Assembly (NCBI GenBank): GCA_030630315.1
Contig: DAOVNI010000068.1
Location: 1-7,585, forward strand
DNA from: Phycisphaerae bacterium
Lineage (GTDB): Bacteria > Planctomycetota > Phycisphaerae > Sedimentisphaerales > Anaerobacaceae
DNA: 7,585 nt
Direction of reading: 5' to 3'
Shown here: piece by piece, positions 1-5,066 of the stretch
Layout: each line of letters starts with the position of its first letter
Position numbering within the stretch: position 1 is the stretch's first letter
Translations under genes and position numbers: made by a program
The notes under the pieces: model-generated
Told to the model about the DNA's origin: nothing
What the model saw: only the letters and a program-made list of their open reading frames with translations
The model's database searches: none

Positions 1-120
1 AAACAAACCCAATTTCCAAAAAGCCCAAAATGAACGTAAACTTATATGTTATAGAGGATTACAGAGAAAAAGATGATTTCGCAGTCCCAAAAAACAAACC
101 CAATTCAAACCCAATCAAAG
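1..120. repeat. Probable dispersed intergenic repeat with CAAACCCAAT words
   Basis: AAACAAACCCAATT occurs at 1-14 and 92-105, and the core CAAACCCAAT occurs at 4-13, 95-104 and 106-115, so the segment is internally repetitive. A plus-strand open frame from 30 begins MNVNLYVIEDYREKDDFAVP and then KNKPNSNPI. I recall similar short 'proteins' annotated many times in planctomycete genomes, which would make this a dispersed repeat rather than a gene. The memory is unverified. The frame also runs antisense through the zinc-ribbon gene, which argues against coding. Confidence 0.5.
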
Positions 121-230
121 TCGAAGCGAATTTACCCCTAAGGGGGCGGAGATCCCTACGGGTGAGCTTCTCGGAATCCTCAAACCGGGGACCAATCTCA
201 AGATCCTACCCCGAAGGCCTATATCCGGCT
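121..230. repeat. GC-rich stretch with short inverted and repeated words
   Basis: It contains CCCCT-A-AGGGG (135-145), CCCTACGGG (154-162) and near-duplicates AGATCCCTAC (150-159) and AGATCCTAC (201-209). It lies immediately downstream of the zinc-ribbon gene and beside the AT-rich repeat at 1-120, and differs from both in composition. It may be part of the same intergenic repeat element. No coding content is convincing. Confidence 0.35.
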
Positions 231-431
231 TTAGCCGTAGGTTTTGCCGTTTTGGTCCACGTAAATAGTGCCCTTTGCCTGCTTTATTACCTTAACTGCC
301 TTTGGTACGTCCTCCAGTTTCGGGACTTTGAATAGTCTGCGGCATCTCAGACATCTTATCCTTCGGTCGGCGGCGCTGCTGTCGAGCAGCCAATTGTTGC
401 CACATCCTGGGCATTGGGCAATAATCTGCAT
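231..431 (-). CDS. Small zinc-ribbon protein (MJ0042-like)
   Basis: The 66-residue product carries two Cys pairs, C7-P-G-C10 and C27-L-R-C30, in MQIIAQCPGCGNNWLLDSSA and then ADRRIRCLRCRRLFKVPKLE, the arrangement of an MJ0042-type zinc ribbon that often stands at the N-terminus of larger proteins. Here only about 35 residues follow: a basic helix PKAVKVIKQA and an end YVDQNGKTYG. It is probably complete, as the start at 431 has AAAGG nine bases upstream and the stop is clear. From memory, near-identical small proteins occur in Planctomycetota, but I cannot verify this here. Metal binding and contact with a nucleic acid or protein are expected; the precise role is unknown. A CGGCT-TT-AGCCG stem overlaps the stop codon (226-237). 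Confidence 0.8.
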   Translation of the reverse strand: MQIIAQCPGCGNNWLLDSSAADRRIRCLRCRRLFKVPKLEDVPKAVKVIKQAKGTIYVDQNGKTYG

Positions 432-935
432 CAGTCGATACCTTTTTCAAGAACTAAGTACTGAAATTCGAAATCGACCCGCACACAAAATATTTTATCC
501 GTAAACTCAGGTGGTATCCATTATAAATTTTCTCTCCCTATTCCTATAATATCACTTTATTATAACCACTACCGCCTTGAGCGGAAAGAATATCAGGTCT
601 ATGGCTCGGGCCGATATGATTTTGCTTGATTTAGCTTTTCAGGTTTGCTAACATAGCTTTGCCGGGGTGTGATGAAATGATAAAGAGAATTTCATGTAGG
701 GTTGTTAGATCTGTTCCTCTTGGCAAAAGCAGTGACGCATTGCGGCACGCAGGACAGCCAAATAGTGAGCACCACAAGATTAGCAATGCCGCTGCTGTAA
801 ATATTCATGCCGGGCACAATGGCACTGCAATTACCTATACAGGCCGGTTGGACATAGCAGGAGTATCTATCGTCGATAGTCCGACGGGACAGATTCTCGA
901 TTGTTACGTTTGAGACTCGGCCTGGCAAGTCGAAA
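432..935. other. Stretch without an assignable gene
   Basis: I find no recognisable protein in any frame and no tRNA or rRNA. The part at 480-570 is AT-rich, with AAAATATTTT at 487-496 and a TATAAT on the minus strand near 521-526 but no good -35, so it may hold the promoter of the zinc-ribbon gene. A CCGC-CTTGA-GCGG hairpin lies at 572-584 and the palindrome CTATCG-T-CGATAG at 867-879. Open frames of 78-84 codons at 659-913 (plus) and 692-928 (minus) overlap each other and lack good ribosome sites or known motifs. A short minus frame at 631-804 is noted separately. The region may be a decayed gene. Confidence 0.5.
631..804 (-). pseudogene. Doubtful short membrane or lipoprotein-like frame, possibly a decayed gene
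   Basis: This minus frame is open from the TGA at 805-807 to the TAA at 631-633, 57 codons. It reads AAALLILWCSLFGCPACRN, then LPRGTDLTTLHEILFIISSH and PGKAMLANLKS. The first part resembles a secretion signal with several cysteines, and the rest looks protein-like, but there is no ATG in the proper place (TTG at 786 is possible). An ATG at 810 lies in the neighbouring frame (MNIYSSGI...), so a single-base change could have separated start and body. I do not recognise a family. The evidence is weak and competing frames exist on the plus strand. Confidence 0.2.
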
Positions 936-1409
936 TCATACCAAATCTTTTAAGCGGTGTCTCAGGTAATAGCGGCATTGAGACAAGATTACTGCGCTTA
1001 GCATTATGGTAACGAAAGCATCAAGTGAGACCTCATTTATTACGACGGCCAAGGCCGTGCCCGCGGCAGGAGGATGTTCGACGTCCAAAGCTACCATAAG
1101 AAAGATAGCAATTCCGACTGCGAGGGCATACTCAAGGGAATAATACGGCAGGGGAGTGAAATAGAATATAGCTCCGGAGGCCAAGCCAACCAGGTGGCCG
1201 CCAATAACGTTTTTTGTTTGTGCGGATACGGTGGTGGGCATTGCGAATACGATAAAAGCAGTGGCACCCATTGCGCTGATTACGACCATTTTGTTCCTGC
1301 CCAGGATACAGACGAGGATAAAGAGAGCAGCGGCAGCCAATAGGCTTTGCAGCAGGTAATATTTCCAGAGCTTTTTGAATTTGTTTTTTATTGTGGTTTC
1401 TAATTCCAT
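936..1409 (-). CDS. HPP family integral membrane protein
   Basis: The 157-residue product has about four to five hydrophobic segments (about 17-36, 43-60, 70-86, 94-108, 128-145). It carries the family landmarks in order: SAMGATAFIVFAMP (45-58), KNVIGGHLVGLASG (66-79) and DVEHPPAAGTAL (109-120), the last containing the His-Pro-Pro that names the family. Bacterial HPP proteins are small membrane proteins of poorly defined function; plastid members have been linked to nitrite transport, which need not apply here. The start ATG at 1409 has only a weak CGGA ten bases upstream, and a strong hairpin lies just before it. No partner domain (for example CBS) is fused or adjacent. It is not obviously part of the flagellar block and probably has its own promoter. 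Confidence 0.88.
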   Translation of the reverse strand: MELETTIKNKFKKLWKYYLLQSLLAAAALFILVCILGRNKMVVISAMGATAFIVFAMPTTVSAQTKNVIGGHLVGLASGAIFYFTPLPYYSLEYALAVGIAIFLMVALDVEHPPAAGTALAVVINEVSLDAFVTIMLSAVILSQCRYYLRHRLKDLV

Positions 1410-1435
1410 ATTTGACTAATCCGGTACAATTTTCA

Positions 1436-1468
1436 GGGTTCCCATTTTGCGGGACAAAATGGGGTCCC
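1436..1468. repeat. Strong hairpin upstream of the HPP gene
   Basis: CCCATTTTG (1441-1449) and CAAAATGGG (1455-1463) are perfect complements around the five-base loop CGGGA. Outer GGG (1436-1438) and CCC (1466-1468) extend the stem after two unpaired positions. There is no T-run on either side, so it is not a standard terminator. It lies 27 nt upstream of the HPP gene start. It could be an operator, part of a mobile palindromic repeat, or a 5' leader hairpin. A small TGCTG/CAGCA stem lies at 1476-1494. Confidence 0.6.
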
Positions 1469-1495
1469 TCAAATATGCTGTCCGTATTGCAGCAA

Positions 1496-1551
1496 TAAAA
1501 ACGGCGAGGTGCTGATAACTGGGGTGGCCAGTCGTGTACGTTTCCTCGCCG
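1496..1551 (-). terminator. Probable terminator or structured RNA downstream of the FlgM-like gene
   Basis: CGGCGAGG (1502-1509) pairs with CCTCGCCG (1544-1551), enclosing an inner hairpin ACTGG-GGTGG-CCAGT (1518-1532). On the minus strand the outer stem is followed directly by TTTTTATTG, which fits an intrinsic terminator, although the loop is large and lies 80-130 nt after the stop codon. The two-stem form could also be a small structured RNA; I do not recognise a known riboswitch in it. Confidence 0.5.
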
Positions 1552-1629
1552 AGTTTGTAAATCCGTTCAGGCTATGGTATTGACCTTCCGTGGTCGGCCT
1601 TATGATTTAATACTTTCTTTTTTAAGTTT

Positions 1630-1899
1630 TTATATACCAAACGTTATGATGTCTTCTGCGGCTGCTCGATTGTTTTCGGGACTTTCAAGCTGACCGGACA
1701 ATAAAAGCTCTTGTGCCCGTTGAACGGCCTCGGAGTCTGTCTGTGAGGCTTGGTTTGCCTTTTCAATCAAGGAAGCATAATTGACCTGCAGGGATGCATC
1801 CACCCCATTATTTGGAGGAATCTTAGCGGAGTCGGGTTGTTTGGACGGTGATTTTTCCAGAATATCCGGGATTTGATTGGCGTCTATTTTTTCTATCAT
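1630..1899 (-). CDS. flgM: FlgM-like anti-sigma-28 factor (probable)
   Basis: The product has 89 residues, close to the usual FlgM length of about 90-100. The N-terminal half is polar and proline-containing (KSPSKQPDSAKIPPNNGVDA), as expected for a disordered segment. The C-terminal half (about 38-89) forms predicted helices, with TDSEAVQRAQELLLSGQLES and then RAAAEDIITFGI. This resembles the FlgM pattern of a helix with 'V..a...i.sG', a short turn, and a final 'iA..ii' helix that binds sigma-28. The similarity is weak in letters, so the name is an inference strengthened by the sigma-28 promoter directly upstream and a sigma-28 gene about 2 kb away. The start at 1899 is chosen because the alternative at 1944 lies in the -10 element; a purine-rich GAAAGAAG precedes it. 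FlgM normally holds sigma-28 inactive until it is exported through the completed hook-basal body. Confidence 0.55.
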   Translation of the reverse strand: MIEKIDANQIPDILEKSPSKQPDSAKIPPNNGVDASLQVNYASLIEKANQASQTDSEAVQRAQELLLSGQLESPENNRAAAEDIITFGI

Positions 1900-1935
1900 T
1901 GTATTACTTCTTTCAGAACTCCTAATCCAGAGTTC

Positions 1936-1962
1936 TTTTCGCATATTTTTGACGAAACTTTA
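1936..1962 (-). promoter_or_regulatory. Sigma-28 (FliA) type promoter of the FlgM-like gene
   Basis: The minus strand reads TAAAGTTT (1955-1962), an 11-base spacer (1944-1954), then TGCGAAAA (1936-1943). The enteric FliA consensus is TAAAGTTT-N11-GCCGATAA: the -35 element matches in all eight positions, the spacer is exact, and the -10 matches in five of eight. Transcription would begin near 1929, about 30 nt before the ATG at 1899. This rules out the longer reading frame from 1944, whose ATG overlaps the -10 element. Confidence 0.7.
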
Positions 1963-2035
1963 CGTTTTTTTGCCGAATTTTCATTTTTTTCTAAAGTTAA
2001 CGTTCTTTTCGGACGACGAAGTTATGTTTGTAATC
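1963..2035. other. Intergenic region between lipoprotein gene and sigma-28 promoter
   Basis: This T/A-rich spacer separates the end of the fliA operon from the promoter of the FlgM-like gene. CGAAAAGAAC (minus strand) occurs both here, at about 1992-2001, and in the promoter -10 region, at about 1932-1941. No strong terminator hairpin is visible, so read-through from the operon into the FlgM-like gene is possible. Confidence 0.4.
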
Positions 2036-2668
2036 TTACCTTCTGGGCTGTAGTGTTTCGGCCACCTCATAGACCACGAATTTGATAAAGCTAAGCGAAC
2101 TAACAACCGTCAATTGTTCGCTCAAAGGGGCAAACCCCGCGCGCATCTCACGTCGGAAATAGTTTTTTATCCGACGCTGGGTTGTTTTATCGGCGGTGTC
2201 CCAAATTTCCTCGAGAGCCCACAGCAGCTGCCCATCCGCCAGGTCCACAAGCTTCAAGCGAAGACCAATGGCCATATGAGGATAAGGCCGATATCCCGTA
2301 ACAGTGCCAATCAATACCGCATCACACTTTAATGTCTTGCGAATGGCGAATAACTCCGCAAGAGTATACGTTGAGTTCAAGTCCAACTGCAAGCTGCGCC
2401 ACGCAGGAGCGTTCTGGCGGACAATAGTTAAACCGAAAATCTGTTTTTTTTGCAATGCCTGGAAAAGCACTTCGGTTACATCGGCGGCAATTTGCGGATA
2501 GCTCGAATCGTTGTCCAACTCAACAATAGCAACCCTGCCAATGGTGGAGAAATCCTTATCCGGATTTAGATAATAGTACTCCACAGCCGGTGCAGAAGCG
2601 CTATAAAAACTGCAGCCTGATAAAAGAACCGGCAGCAAAAATGATAATGCTGTTTTTAAGTTATTCAT
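2036..2668 (-). CDS. CsgG/TolB-N-like outer-membrane lipoprotein, possibly FlgO-like
   Basis: The product has 210 residues, with a lipoprotein signal ending LLPVLLSGC (Cys19) followed by Ser, consistent with outer-membrane sorting. After a tyrosine-rich linker there is a fold pattern typical of the CsgG/TolB-N/LpoB group: strand RVAIVEL at 45-51, a helix DVTEVLFQALQKK at 63-75, then a strand. Next come helix TLAELFAIRKTL (102-113), strand CDAVLIGTVTGYRP (115-128), strand IGLRLKLVDLADGQLLWALE (134-153) and a final helical part. Members of this group include curli exporter CsgG, the PBP activator LpoB and the Vibrio flagellar FlgO. In a fliA operon an FlgO-like role in the outer-membrane passage of the flagellum is a reasonable hypothesis. 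The start overlaps the previous stop by 8 nt, with CGGA eight bases upstream. It appears to be the last gene of the operon. Confidence 0.72.
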   Translation of the reverse strand: MNNLKTALSFLLPVLLSGCSFYSASAPAVEYYYLNPDKDFSTIGRVAIVELDNDSSYPQIAADVTEVLFQALQKKQIFGLTIVRQNAPAWRSLQLDLNSTYTLAELFAIRKTLKCDAVLIGTVTGYRPYPHMAIGLRLKLVDLADGQLLWALEEIWDTADKTTQRRIKNYFRREMRAGFAPLSEQLTVVSSLSFIKFVVYEVAETLQPRR

Positions 2669-3296
2669 TTGATTTATCCGAAGTTAGAGTTTCTTTTAAT
2701 TGTGGTTTGCCCGGCTGATTTACTGATGCCACCTTTGAGCCCTTTGCTTCGCTCGAGGATAAACTTTCGCCTTCATTTTGGCCTGATTTTGCCTTAACTT
2801 CTCCGCCGAGAATGTTAAGTATCTTGAGCAGTGTTTCCAGTTGGGCTTTTTCGGCATCACGCATCTCATCGCGGAAACCGAGGACATCGGTTTTCCAATT
2901 GTTTAGTTCGATGCGCATTTCAATCAGGAGGTCATTTGCTTCAGCTAATTCTTTTTGTGCTTGGTCTAATTCAGCCTGGCAGGAGGTGAACCGAGTTTTT
3001 AGGCGGTGGTTCTCGGCGATAAGGTCCCGGTTTTTTTGCCGGAGCACAGCCGCCTCTTCGGAGAGTCTGGCGTATTTTTCCGACAGTTCTATCGCGGACT
3101 CTACGGCAGTTGGGCCTTGTGGAGCGGATTCCCGGAATCTTTTCGCAACCCCGATTCCATCGGAACTCTGCTGTCTTTCGGCAGGGTCGGGCGGGAAAAT
3201 AATCTTCACCGGTCCATCAGCGAGTTGACAGCTCAATAGCAGAGATATTAGCACTAACGGAATCAGAAAAGCCATGATTTTTTTGTTAGTTTGCAT
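2661..3296 (-). CDS. Coiled-coil lipoprotein of the fliA operon
   Basis: Read from the ATG at 3296, the 211-residue product starts MQTNKKIMAFLIPLV and continues to a lipobox LLLSC, with the lipidated cysteine at about residue 23. The next residue is Gln, which does not signal inner-membrane retention, so outer-membrane anchoring is expected. A proline-rich linker follows. A long heptad-like region at about 65-165 (ELSEKYARLSEEAAVLRQKN and onward) strongly suggests a coiled coil. The tail is polar, rich in Ser, Lys and Gly. I cannot assign a family. It could be a periplasmic rod or spacer at the flagellar outer-membrane passage, or a partner of the next lipoprotein. The stop overlaps the next start by 8 nt (ATGAATAA). 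Frames beginning at 3302 (ATG) or 3311 (TTG) would add only two or five residues. Confidence 0.75.
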   Translation of the reverse strand: MQTNKKIMAFLIPLVLISLLLSCQLADGPVKIIFPPDPAERQQSSDGIGVAKRFRESAPQGPTAVESAIELSEKYARLSEEAAVLRQKNRDLIAENHRLKTRFTSCQAELDQAQKELAEANDLLIEMRIELNNWKTDVLGFRDEMRDAEKAQLETLLKILNILGGEVKAKSGQNEGESLSSSEAKGSKVASVNQPGKPQLKETLTSDKSNE

Positions 3297-3642
3297 TTTC
3301 ATTTTCTCCAATTATTTTTGTTTGGTCAGGTTTCTGGTCAAGGTTCCCGGTGGCAGCATTTTGTGCGTCATCCGGCGCCGCATCGACGGACGTCTGGGAA
3401 CCCTCAGCAAGAGGTTCAGCGGCAGCATATTCGCATCTTATATATGTTTTTGTGCCGCAGGAGCAGGTTATTTCTATAACAGCAAATTCGGGCTGGTTTT
3501 CCACAATATTCACCTGCGGGATGGCCGAGGCCCCATCTTTTCCTTTTGCCGGGCCTGGAGCAACCTCTCCCGCATCGAGATGGAATGGGCCTTTGAGTTT
3601 GACGTTGCTACCCTTTAAGATGTGTCCCGCTGCTTTTGCCAT
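3286..3642 (-). CDS. Unknown 118-residue protein with a CxC-X7-C cluster
   Basis: I do not recognise a named family. The protein is soluble, with no signal peptide. An N-terminal segment AGHILKGSNVKLKGPFHLD is followed by a Gly/Ala/Lys linker. Next is a compact strand-like core at about 41-72, IPQVNIVENQPEFAVIEITC then SCGTKTYIRCEY, with cysteines at 60, 62 and 70. The tail from about 75 is acidic, rich in Ala, Gln and Asn, and probably disordered. Three cysteines could bind a metal, possibly as a dimer, but this is not shown. The start at 3642 is supported by TAGGA six bases upstream. The gene lies 49 nt after the charged protein, and its stop overlaps the next gene start (ATGCAAACTAA). Its place in the fliA operon suggests a flagellar role; the chemistry is unknown. 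Confidence 0.7.
   Translation of the reverse strand: MAKAAGHILKGSNVKLKGPFHLDAGEVAPGPAKGKDGASAIPQVNIVENQPEFAVIEITCSCGTKTYIRCEYAAAEPLAEGSQTSVDAAPDDAQNAATGNLDQKPDQTKIIGENENAN
3306..3309 (-). promoter_or_regulatory. Ribosome binding site that decides the start of the coiled-coil lipoprotein
   Basis: The minus strand reads TTGGAGAAAATGAAAATGC. GGAG at 3306-3309 lies nine bases before the ATG at 3296, three bases before the ATG at 3302, and inside the TTG-initiated reading frame that would begin at 3311. The nine-base spacing favours 3296, which also gives an 11-nt overlap with the upstream stop, the same geometry as at fliA. Confidence 0.6.
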
Positions 3643-3691
3643 TTATTATCCTACGCCTTTCGCTCTTTTTTGCACAGTAAGAATTACGAAG

Positions 3692-3919
3692 TCAAGCACA
3701 GTAATCGATGGAATTCTGTTTACTTTCGTTTTCGGTAAGTTTGTCGCCGGGGCCCTGCTGGTCAGCTGACTTGTTTGGCTCTTCTTCGGGTTCTTTCTTT
3801 TTTTGCCTGGTCAAGTTCTGCTTGCGTTTTCTCTCTTCTCGGCGTCTTGTAGGAGTTAAAGCTTCAATATTTTGCAGGCTTTCCGCCGGCTTTATTAGAC
3901 TATAATCATTATCTGCCAT
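3692..3919 (-). CDS. Small highly charged protein coupled to fliA
   Basis: A 75-residue hydrophilic protein without a signal peptide or membrane helix; I cannot name its family. The N-terminal third, DYSLIKPAESLQNIEALTPT, looks like a conserved peptide motif. It is followed by a strongly basic stretch with Arg/Lys runs (about 25-43), then an acidic and Gln/Asn-rich tail, so most of it is probably disordered. Its ATG lies inside the last codons of fliA: ATGGCAGATAA contains this start and the fliA stop (11-nt overlap), which implies translational coupling. A cytoplasmic adaptor or binding partner for a flagellar or sigma component is plausible from context alone. A 9-nt repeat GCACAGTAA occurs near its end (3696-3704) and again at 3672-3680. 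Confidence 0.65.
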   Translation of the reverse strand: MADNDYSLIKPAESLQNIEALTPTRRREERKRKQNLTRQKKKEPEEEPNKSADQQGPGDKLTENESKQNSIDYCA

Positions 3920-4808
3920 CTTTCCATTGCCTTAATTTTACAGACAAGTTAAATAGAGCACTTGCGTGCAGTTGGCTGACGCGCGGCTCAGTAATTTTGA
4001 AAACCTCGGCTATCTGCTTCATCGTTAGTTGCTGCTGATAATAAAGCAAAATAATCTGCCGTTGCCTCTCGTTCAAGTGCTGTATGGCTTCGGTCAGTTT
4101 ATCTACAAGCTCATCTTGTTCGAGCTGCTGCACAGGAGTGCTTGTGTTGACTGCCGCCAGAAGATTGCCCAGTGCAGGTGAATCCTCTCCTCCGGAGCCA
4201 TCGATTGAGACGAAATGCTGCGCACGGGCATTTTCGAATGTTTGATAAAGCTTATCAACAGTTGTTCCAAGTTTTTCGGCCAACTCGTCATCATTGGGTG
4301 CGTAGCCTGTCTGCTTGGTGATTTCCAGACTGAGCTGTAGGGCCTTATGAATCTGCCTGCTGATATTTGCAGGGACAAAAGACCATCCTCTCAGTTCATC
4401 GAGAATAGCTCCTCTTATTCTGATATAGGCATAGGTTTTGAACTCGGCCTGGTGGGAGGGGTCGTAATTGCGAACAGCCTTAACCAGCCCGACAGCTCCT
4501 GCGGAGACCAAATCTTCATACGATAAGGGAGGCTTCAGATACGTTACCACGCGCTGAACTATTTTATGGACCATAGGGAGAAACTGGGCTATCTGCTCAT
4601 TCTCTGGTCTGCCCTGGGCGGATTTTTTTTGACCGGAGTATGCGCGTCTGGCAACGGTCTTTAGATGCTTTTGGCTATCTTCAACAAGTCCGGCAGGCCG
4701 TCGTTGCCGGATTAGGTGCTTTTGCCCATTAGATGTTTTATATGCGACATTATTTTCATCTAACGTGGCAAGCTGATGAACAGAGATATTTTTAGCCTGT
4801 GTCGCCAC
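3909..4808 (-). CDS. fliA: RNA polymerase sigma-28 factor for flagellar genes (FliA/SigD/WhiG type)
   Basis: The product belongs to the sigma-28 branch of the sigma-70 family, which directs RNA polymerase to late flagellar and chemotaxis promoters. Region 2 (about 75-155) contains LSYEDLVSAGAVGLVKAV, then YDPSHQAEFKTYAYIRIRGA and ILDELRGWSFVPANISRQ; TYAYIRIRGAxLDELR is typical of the FliA branch. Region 3 is about 156-200. Region 4 (about 243-293) has LNERQRQIILLYY and the helix-turn-helix EVFKITEPRVSQLHASAL. At 299 residues it is longer than usual (about 230-260), because about 70 polar, basic residues precede region 2. The start is GTG at 4808, preceded by AAGGGA eight to nine bases upstream inside the end of the previous gene; no good later start is seen. 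It overlaps the upstream gene by 17 nt and the downstream gene by 11 nt. Its likely antagonist is the FlgM-like protein at 1630-1899. Confidence 0.93.
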   Translation of the reverse strand: MATQAKNISVHQLATLDENNVAYKTSNGQKHLIRQRRPAGLVEDSQKHLKTVARRAYSGQKKSAQGRPENEQIAQFLPMVHKIVQRVVTYLKPPLSYEDLVSAGAVGLVKAVRNYDPSHQAEFKTYAYIRIRGAILDELRGWSFVPANISRQIHKALQLSLEITKQTGYAPNDDELAEKLGTTVDKLYQTFENARAQHFVSIDGSGGEDSPALGNLLAAVNTSTPVQQLEQDELVDKLTEAIQHLNERQRQIILLYYQQQLTMKQIAEVFKITEPRVSQLHASALFNLSVKLRQWKDGR

Positions 4809-5037
4809 TGTCTTTTCCCTTTTGTTGGTTTATCTGGTCTGTAATCATCGCGTTCATCAAAATAGCGTTAATTGCTTTTACAGCCAGAGCTGCTGCTATA
4901 TATGCACACGCTGCCCCCGCCAGGGCCCTCTTACAACAGGTAAACGGCGAAAGCCCACTAATCCAGCCGATGATAGCTATGCCGAAAAAACATATTACAG
5001 CAATGCTTACCGCGATTGACCGGACGTTTAACGGCAT
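4792..5037 (-). CDS. Small two-helix membrane protein between flhA and fliA
   Basis: I do not recognise a named family. The 81-residue product has two hydrophobic segments, about 8-27 (SIAVICFFGIAIIGW) and about 38-60 (a run rich in Ala, Ile and Leu), joined by a short loop SGLSPFTCCKR with adjacent Cys34-Cys35. The hydrophilic tail from about 65 contains QQKGKDSGD. It therefore looks like an inner-membrane hairpin with the charged tail in the cytoplasm. It has a strong ribosome binding site, and its stop overlaps the GTG start of the sigma factor by 17 nt, so translation of the two is probably coupled. In many bacteria flhF and flhG occupy this position after flhA; neither is seen here. A role in flagellar assembly or sigma-factor control is inferred from position only. 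Confidence 0.7.
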   Translation of the reverse strand: MPLNVRSIAVSIAVICFFGIAIIGWISGLSPFTCCKRALAGAACAYIAAALAVKAINAILMNAMITDQINQQKGKDSGDTG

Positions 5038-5046
5038 AATTAACTG

Positions 5047-5053
5047 CTCCTTT
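5047..5053 (-). promoter_or_regulatory. Strong ribosome binding site for the 81-residue protein
   Basis: The minus strand reads AAAGGAG, followed by nine bases (CAGTTAATT) and then ATG at 5037. This is the best Shine-Dalgarno site in the window. It supports this start and independent translation of the gene after the palindrome-containing spacer. Confidence 0.75.
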
Positions 5054-5066
5054 CTATAGTATTGCG

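Noticed and set aside
30..335. 101-codon open frame on the plus strand
   Set aside because: The first part lies in repeat-like sequence and the rest runs antisense into the zinc-ribbon gene; no ribosome site.
1502..1551. Riboswitch (fluoride or cyclic di-GMP type)
   Set aside because: The stems do not carry the conserved core sequences I know for these classes; the T-run on the minus strand fits a terminator better.
1942..1944. Longer start for the FlgM-like gene
   Set aside because: The ATG overlaps the -10 element of the sigma-28 promoter, so it would lie upstream of the transcript start.
1988..2020. Second sigma-28-like site on the plus strand (CTAAAGTTA)
   Set aside because: No acceptable -10 element at the right distance, and it would drive transcription antisense to the lipoprotein gene.
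2812..3228. 138-codon open frame on the plus strand
   Set aside because: Antisense to the coiled-coil lipoprotein; its Ser/Arg-rich composition mirrors the Glu/Lys-rich coiled coil on the other strand.
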